NCBI GenBank assembly: GCA_037441765.1
Contig: JBBIRM010000042.1
Span: 1-19,206 of the forward strand
Source: JBBIRM01 sp037441765
GTDB taxonomy: Bacteria > Desulfobacterota > BSN033 > UBA1163
Reading direction: 5' to 3'
DNA length: 19,206 bases
Shown here: positions 16,195 through 19,206 of the stretch, piece after piece
How positions within the stretch are numbered: position 1 is the first letter of the stretch
Layout: each line of letters begins with the position of its first letter
The notes under the pieces: generated by a model
Told to the model about the DNA's origin: nothing
The model's input: only the letters and a program-made list of their open reading frames with translations
The model's database searches: none
Made by a program: the position numbers and the translations under genes

Positions 16195-16875
16195 ATGATC
16201 ACAGAGACCCATTTTCAAAAAGAGTTGGAAGAATTGAAGGAGAATCTACTTAAGATGGCGGTCATGGTGGAAGAGGCCATTAGGGACTCGGTCAATGCCC
16301 TGGTGAAAAGAGATGACAATCTCGCTAAAAAGGTTTTTGAGGGAGAGGATCGCATCAATAAGATGGAGATCGCCATTGATGATATGTGTTTGAAACTCCT
16401 CGCCCTTAGGCAACCGATGGCGGCGGACCTGAGGTTTATCACCTCGGCGATGAAGATCATCACCGATCTGGAAAGGATGGGAGATCAGGCGGTCAATATT
16501 GCGGAACGGGCAATCTCATTGAATCAGGAACCTCAACTCAAACCCTATATCGATATTCCTCGAATGGCTGAAATTGCCCAATCGATGGTCAAGGACGTTC
16601 TTGATGCCTTTGTGAATCGCGACTCAAAACTGGCCCGTTCTGTTTGCGAAAGGGACGATATAGTAGATGGATTGAACGATCAAGTCGTCCGGGAGTTAAT
16701 TACCTATATGATTACAGACACAAAGACCATCACAAGGGCAGTCCATCTAATGATTGTCTCCCGATGCCTGGAGAGGATTGCTGATCATGCAACCAATATT
16801 GCAGAGGATGTGATCTTTATGGTGGATGCCTTGGTCATCAAACACCACGCAGATGTTGAGTCCAAAGAGGCATAG
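16195..16875 (+). CDS. phoU: Phosphate transport regulator PhoU
   Basis: A 226-residue all-helical protein made of two PhoU repeats (about 1-115 and 120-226). Each carries the metal-binding ExxxD signature: E93-RMG-D97 followed by AVNIAE, and E193-RIA-D197 followed by ATNIAE. PhoU connects the Pst transporter to PhoR, keeping the kinase in its phosphatase state when phosphate is plentiful. ATG with AAGGAGGAAGGAG upstream. It follows pstB3 after 51 bases that include a six-base inverted repeat (TCACCC/GGGTGA) next to the ribosome binding site. Confidence 0.93.
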   Translation: MITETHFQKELEELKENLLKMAVMVEEAIRDSVNALVKRDDNLAKKVFEGEDRINKMEIAIDDMCLKLLALRQPMAADLRFITSAMKIITDLERMGDQAVNIAERAISLNQEPQLKPYIDIPRMAEIAQSMVKDVLDAFVNRDSKLARSVCERDDIVDGLNDQVVRELITYMITDTKTITRAVHLMIVSRCLERIADHATNIAEDVIFMVDALVIKHHADVESKEA

Positions 16876-16888
16876 GGCAAATTGCTAA

Positions 16889-16917
16889 GGTCATAGTAAA
16901 AAATTTTCCCTATGGCC
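16889..16917 (+). terminator. Possible terminator hairpin after phoU
   Basis: GGTCATAG (16889-16896) and CTATGGCC (16910-16917) pair over eight bases with one G-U pair and a 13-base loop. The bases after it are AT-rich but not a clean T run, so it may be a weak terminator or only a 3'-end stabiliser of the pst-phoU mRNA. Confidence 0.35.
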
Positions 16918-16925
16918 ATTTATAT

Positions 16926-16953
16926 ATCTTTCTATCGTTTTAATACGAAAGAT
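16926..16953 (+). promoter_or_regulatory. Hairpin covering the start codon of the GGQ-protein gene
   Basis: ATCTTTC (16926-16932) pairs with GAAAGAT (16947-16953), and an inner TAT/ATA extends the stem. The AT of the start codon at 16952 is inside the stem, and no ribosome binding site is visible. The stem is AT-rich, so its strength is uncertain. Confidence 0.35.
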
Positions 16954-17302
16954 GAATTTTAACAAAGAGCCCAAAATCCTCAAGGGGGATATCATTATTG
17001 AAACCTATCGTTCTCGTGGCCCTGGTGGTCAGAGAAAGAACAGAAAGGAGACTGCCATACGTTTAAGACATATTCCCTCTGGATTGACGGTGGTAGCAAC
17101 AGAACACCGAACACAGGCTCAAAACAGAAAACTGGCCTTCCAAAGGCTAAAAGAACGTCTTCTCAAATTGACCAAACAGAGAAGACCCCGAATTCCTACT
17201 TCCATCCCGGAAAGAGCTATTGAGAAGAAGAAAGAGGAAAAAACGATTCGTTCTCTAAAAAAACGCCTGAGGGAAAAAGTTAAACTTGATCTGGAAGAAT
17301 GA
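16952..17302 (+). CDS. Stand-alone GGQ release-factor-like protein
   Basis: A 116-residue protein with only the peptidyl-tRNA-hydrolysing domain of class I release factors. The GGQ motif is at residues 25-27 in RSRGPGGQRKNRKETAIRL, followed by HIPSGLTVVATEHRTQAQNRKLAFQRL as in the RF core, then a Lys/Arg/Glu-rich helical tail (about 75-116). It lacks the codon-recognition domains, so it should release peptides independently of codon, as ArfB (YaeJ) and the mitochondrial C12orf65 type do in ribosome rescue. After GGQ it reads RKN where most family members have HVN, so it is a divergent subgroup. The basic tail could enter the empty mRNA channel of a stalled ribosome as in ArfB; this is inference. 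Confidence 0.85.
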   Translation: MNFNKEPKILKGDIIIETYRSRGPGGQRKNRKETAIRLRHIPSGLTVVATEHRTQAQNRKLAFQRLKERLLKLTKQRRPRIPTSIPERAIEKKKEEKTIRSLKKRLREKVKLDLEE

Positions 17303-17338
17303 TATAGAAACTTTCTTTCGAAATTGAGGAGGGACATC

Positions 17339-17764
17339 ATGGATGAAAAGGTAAAGGAAGCAATCTTTGCCCAGGTGGAAAAGGAGCCTTTTGCAAGAAA
17401 GTTTGGACTCAAATTGATCGATCTTGAGAAGGGTTACTCCAAGGTTGAGATGAAGTTCACCCAGGATATGGAAAATTTTTTCGGAATGGCCCATGGAGGC
17501 GCCCTCTTTGCCCTGATCGATGAGGCCTTTGAAACCGCCTCTAATTCTCATGGCACGATTGCGGTTGCCCTAAATATGAACATCACATATATCGCTCCTC
17601 CTTCTTCGGGTGTCAGATTATTCGCCGAGGCCAAGGAGTTCAGTCAGACCCGTAAGACCGCAGGCTATGACATTAAGGTCCTTGATGAAAATAACAATCT
17701 TATTGCCTCCTGTCAGGCTCTGGTTTACAGGACAGGCAAACCCCTACCCTTCCTTTCTCCATAA
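17339..17764 (+). CDS. PaaI-family hotdog-fold thioesterase
   Basis: A 141-residue single hotdog-domain protein that should hydrolyse an acyl-CoA or aryl-CoA. The family motif HGGALFALIDEAF is at residues 52-64, with Asp61 as the likely catalytic acid in the hotdog helix; NMNITYIAPPSSG and the final strand LIASCQALVYRTGK fit PaaI-type thioesterases. The ATG at 17339 was chosen because GAGGAGGG lies six to eight bases before it; a longer reading from TTG at 17324 runs through that ribosome binding site. It is 36 bases after the release-factor-like gene, perhaps in the same mRNA. The substrate cannot be told from sequence. Confidence 0.88.
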   Translation: MDEKVKEAIFAQVEKEPFARKFGLKLIDLEKGYSKVEMKFTQDMENFFGMAHGGALFALIDEAFETASNSHGTIAVALNMNITYIAPPSSGVRLFAEAKEFSQTRKTAGYDIKVLDENNNLIASCQALVYRTGKPLPFLSP

Positions 17765-17900
17765 CTCCCTGATCTTTCAAGAAAAGGGACACTCCCTCTG
17801 AAAAACTTAAAGGAAGTCTCCCTTTACTTCTACCTCTTCCTTTTCCAAATTTTTTCTCCCTCAAAAGAGGAACCCAGAAGTCTTCTCCTTTTAGCAGGAA

Positions 17901-17929
17901 TTGAAAAAAGAGGTATAAATTTTTATAAT
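17901..17929 (+). promoter_or_regulatory. Sigma-70-type promoter of the secreted small protein
   Basis: TTGAAA (17901-17906), a 17-base spacer and a perfect TATAAT (17924-17929). Transcription would start about ten bases before the ATG at 17948, within the ribosome-binding stretch AGGAAGGTGGTGA. It is the best housekeeping promoter match I noticed in the window. Confidence 0.55.
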
Positions 17930-17947
17930 TTTTTAGGAAGGTGGTGA

Positions 17948-18253
17948 ATGGAAATGAAAAAAGTTTGCTGGATAGGCTTTCTAATCATTGTCAGTTTATT
18001 ACCCATTTTCCTTTCTTATGATTTAGCCCTTGCCCATCGGCCTTATAGACATTACCATTTTGGGATTATCATTGCTCCACCCGTAATCTTCTGGGCTCCA
18101 TATCCATATTATTATCCTTGGTACCCTCCACCACCACCTCCTCCCAGAGAATGGGTACCAGGCCATTGGGAATGGCAATGGGATTCGGAATGGGGATGCT
18201 GGCGAAGAGTCTGGATTCCAGGTTATTGGTATTATCCATACTACGATCCTTAA
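17948..18253 (+). CDS. Secreted Tyr/Pro/Trp-rich small protein
   Basis: A 101-residue exported protein. Residues 1-30 form a signal peptide (MEMKKVCWIGF start, long hydrophobic core, cleavage near DLALA-HR). The mature part is very rich in Tyr, Pro and Trp: YPYYYPWY, a run of seven prolines, then two copies of a W-x-PG-(H/Y)-W motif (WVPGHWEW and WIPGYWYY). Small proteins with WxxGHW/YW repeats are common in Gram-negative genomes and usually remain uncharacterised envelope proteins. An alternative start two codons later also gives a good signal peptide. It has its own strong promoter and stands alone. Function unknown. Confidence 0.75.
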   Translation: MEMKKVCWIGFLIIVSLLPIFLSYDLALAHRPYRHYHFGIIIAPPVIFWAPYPYYYPWYPPPPPPPREWVPGHWEWQWDSEWGCWRRVWIPGYWYYPYYDP

Positions 18254-18458
18254 AAAACTAAGAATTTTAATAAATTAGATTTATTTCATATCTGCCTATA
18301 TTTTGTGCAAAATGGTATTTTCCCCATTTTATCGGAAAAATTTTAACCCGAGAATCCACTTTTTAACAGGGTTTCAACATATTTTGTGGAAAAAGGGAAA
18401 ATTTATTTTCCCAAATTGAAAACCCTCTTATTCAGAACTAAAAGGGAGGAAATGAAAG
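18254..18458. other. 205-base AT-rich gap with one hairpin
   Basis: AT-rich and without a credible gene. GGGAAAAT (18395-18402) and ATTTTCCC (18405-18412) form an eight-base hairpin about 45 bases before the Hsp20-like gene; it could lie in the leader of that gene. No clear promoter was identified. Confidence 0.4.
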
Positions 18459-18695
18459 ATGTTTGATGAATCCTGGGAAGACTTTTTCGATTTTCGATTC
18501 GGCCCCTTCAGGATGGGTGCTTCCCTCAGACCATTCAAGGCCAGTTACTCCAGAACCAAAGAATCCCATATTTTAAAAATTCGTCTTGATCCAGAACTCA
18601 AAAAGAGCGATTTAAAAGTCAGACTCCTGAAAAATGGCGTTCTCGAAATCGAATGGCCAAGGAAAGCAGAGGGTGAAGAGATCCCAGTGGAGTAG
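18459..18695 (+). CDS. Minimal Hsp20/alpha-crystallin-like protein
   Basis: A 78-residue protein preceded by AAAGGGAGGAAATG-like ribosome-binding sequence. The N-terminal WEDFFDFRFGPF resembles the start of small heat-shock proteins. ILKIRLDPELKKSDLKVRL corresponds to the early alpha-crystallin strands (ELPGVKKEDIKV in typical members), and KNGVLEIEWPRK matches the closing NGVLxIxxPK strand, ending in a terminal IPV like the IxI/V tail used for oligomerisation. The family domain alone is usually about 90 residues, so the middle strands and dimer loop seem missing. It could be a genuine mini-Hsp20, a p23-like relative or a deletion product. The ORF is clean, which favours a real protein. Confidence 0.6.
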   Translation: MFDESWEDFFDFRFGPFRMGASLRPFKASYSRTKESHILKIRLDPELKKSDLKVRLLKNGVLEIEWPRKAEGEEIPVE

Positions 18696-18728
18696 ATCAA
18701 TAATCACTGCATTTAAAGATAATCAAGG

Positions 18729-18743
18729 ATGGGTGTCACCCAT
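18729..18743. repeat. Short perfect palindrome after the Hsp20-like gene
   Basis: ATGGGTG and CACCCAT form a seven-base inverted repeat around one T, 34 bases after the Hsp20-like stop codon. With no T run it is only a possible 3'-end structure. Confidence 0.3.
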
Positions 18744-18814
18744 TTAAAAGCCACCTGTCAAGAGAAAAAATCCTTGCCATACCCTTTATCTGTCATCAAG
18801 GAATATTTCCTGTT

Positions 18815-18949
18815 TTACATCCTCTCTGGATGATATGGGATAAACTGCTCACTTTTAATCTCGCCACCACTTGAAATTCTATCCTTAATGGTCTTGCCAT
18901 GCCAGAGTATTGCACACCACTTGTTATATTGAAAGCCCTGAGCCCCCAT
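18815..18949 (-). CDS. Candidate small ORF of 44 codons
   Basis: On the minus strand an ATG at 18949 is preceded by GAGGAAGG five bases upstream and opens a 44-codon frame ending in TAA at 18815-18817. The peptide starts MGAQGFQYNKWCAILWHGK and ends EQFIPYHPERM; its mix of charged and aromatic residues looks like ordinary soluble protein, not random AT-rich translation. I do not recognise it. It may be a real small protein or the surviving piece of a longer decayed gene, like the radical-SAM remnant 157 bases upstream on the same strand. Confidence 0.35.
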   Translation of the reverse strand: MGAQGFQYNKWCAILWHGKTIKDRISSGGEIKSEQFIPYHPERM

Positions 18950-18962
18950 TTTTACCTTCCTC

Positions 18963-19035
18963 GGCAAGGGACAAGCCCTTGCCCTACGTTTGGGAGTTGT
19001 TTAATTTCTCGTAGGGCAAGCCCTTGTGGCTTGCC
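18963..19035. repeat. Palindromic repeat pair, same family as 7716-7815
   Basis: GGCAAGGG (18963-18970) and CCCTTGCC (18976-18983) form one hairpin. GGCAAG (19015-19020) and CTTGCC (19030-19035) form a second. The two units are inverted relative to each other through CTTGCCCTACG (18978-18988) and CGTAGGGCAAG (19010-19020). GTAGGGCAAGCC is shared with the cluster upstream of pstS1. Likely a REP/MITE-like element. Confidence 0.6.
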
Positions 19036-19078
19036 AAACCCTCATCAAGATATCATTTATAAAAAATAGGGCGAAATA

Positions 19079-19104
19079 CCCCGCCTTTAAAGGCGGGGGT
19101 TTTT
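19079..19104 (+). terminator. Rho-independent terminator
   Basis: A 20-base perfect palindrome, CCCCGCCTTTAAAGGCGGGG (19079-19098), followed by G and five Ts on the plus strand. It is the clearest terminator in the window and would stop transcription coming from the Hsp20-like gene. On the minus strand it lacks a good T run. Confidence 0.75.
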
Positions 19105-19105
19105 G

Positions 19106-19204
19106 TTAATTAGAATGTGATAATTCCTCTATGCTCTTCTGAGATAGGTACCAGTTTTGGCAATGTTTACACCTCAGGTTGCAACTGGCAAAGGTGAGCC
19201 ATAA
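19106..19204 (-). pseudogene. Radical-SAM (AmrS-like) gene remnant, 5' part outside window
   Basis: On the minus strand an open frame enters from beyond the window end and stops at TAA (19106-19108) after 32 visible codons. It contains ASCNLRCKHCQNWYLSQ: the CxxxCxxC cluster motif of radical-SAM enzymes in the CQNWxxSQ context typical of the AmmeMemoRadiSam protein AmrS. In an intact enzyme more than 200 residues of barrel follow this motif, but here only about 17 residues remain before the stop, and a terminator hairpin lies directly beyond it. The continuation was not found further along the minus strand in this window, so it is most likely a truncated or decayed gene. Confidence 0.55.
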
Positions 19205-19206
19205 TC

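Larger units (their letters stand above)
18696..19206. other. 511-base region without a full-length gene
   Basis: It holds a short palindrome (18729-18743), a candidate minus-strand small ORF (18815-18949), a palindromic repeat pair (18963-19035), a strong hairpin terminator (19079-19104) and a minus-strand radical-SAM remnant that enters from beyond the window (19106-19204). It looks like a region of gene decay and repeat insertion. Confidence 0.5.

Noticed and set aside
17784..17830. Terminator after the thioesterase gene
   Set aside because: Only short stems (AGGGA/TCCCT, GAAGT/ACTTC) and no T run after them.
18300..18340. Heat-shock sigma-32-type promoter before the Hsp20-like gene (CCCCATTT at about 18322)
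   Set aside because: The CCCCAT word fits, but there is no CTTGAA-like -35 at the right distance, and the site is far from the start codon. No CIRCE element was seen either.

Overview
The window reads as a chromosomal segment of a strict or facultative anaerobe, most likely a member of the Desulfobacterota (the former Deltaproteobacteria). The pointers are a membrane-fused HdrD-type iron-sulfur protein, an EF-P of the GGGK-loop type, tandem-ACT and PaaI-type small proteins, and moderately AT-rich, densely packed genes with GGAGG ribosome binding sites and frequent TTG/GTG starts. The lineage is inferred from gene content and style only.

Layout. (1) 29-3924, minus strand: a compact four-gene run, efp, an unknown 125-residue protein, an SPFH/prohibitin-type membrane protein and an HdrD-like iron-sulfur membrane protein. 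A TPR lipoprotein (4080-4832, minus) lies upstream of it. (2) 4998-7063, plus: the phosphate two-component system phoB-phoR, overlapping by four bases. (3) 7138-7638, minus: a two-ACT-domain protein. (4) 7716-7928: a block of short palindromic repeats, then a convincing Pho-box promoter. (5) 7929-16875, plus: an extended Pst phosphate-uptake locus, pstS1-pstC1-pstA1-pstB1-pstB2-pstS2-pstC2-pstA2-pstB3-phoU. (6) 16952-18695, plus: a stand-alone GGQ release-factor-like protein, a hotdog thioesterase, a secreted Tyr/Pro/Trp-rich small protein and a minimal Hsp20-like protein. (7) 18696-19206: no full-length gene, but a candidate 44-codon ORF, a second copy of the palindromic repeat family, a strong terminator and a truncated radical-SAM (AmrS-like) remnant.

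How it works together. PhoR/PhoB would sense phosphate limitation. PhoB would bind the four half-sites spaced 11 bases apart in front of pstS1 and switch on high-affinity phosphate import. PhoU at the end of the locus would connect transporter state to PhoR. The locus carries two binding proteins of different type (one secreted or periplasmic, one lipoprotein), two permease pairs and three ATPases.

The most unusual points are in this locus. pstC1 is broken by an in-frame TGA where a conserved arginine is expected (CGA to TGA). PstB2 has a changed ABC signature (LTLGQ). PstB3 has lost the Q-loop glutamine (VFD for VFQ). The locus therefore looks like two diverging Pst systems, one of which may be decaying or relying on the permease of the other. 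No phage, IS element, CRISPR array, rRNA or tRNA was seen.
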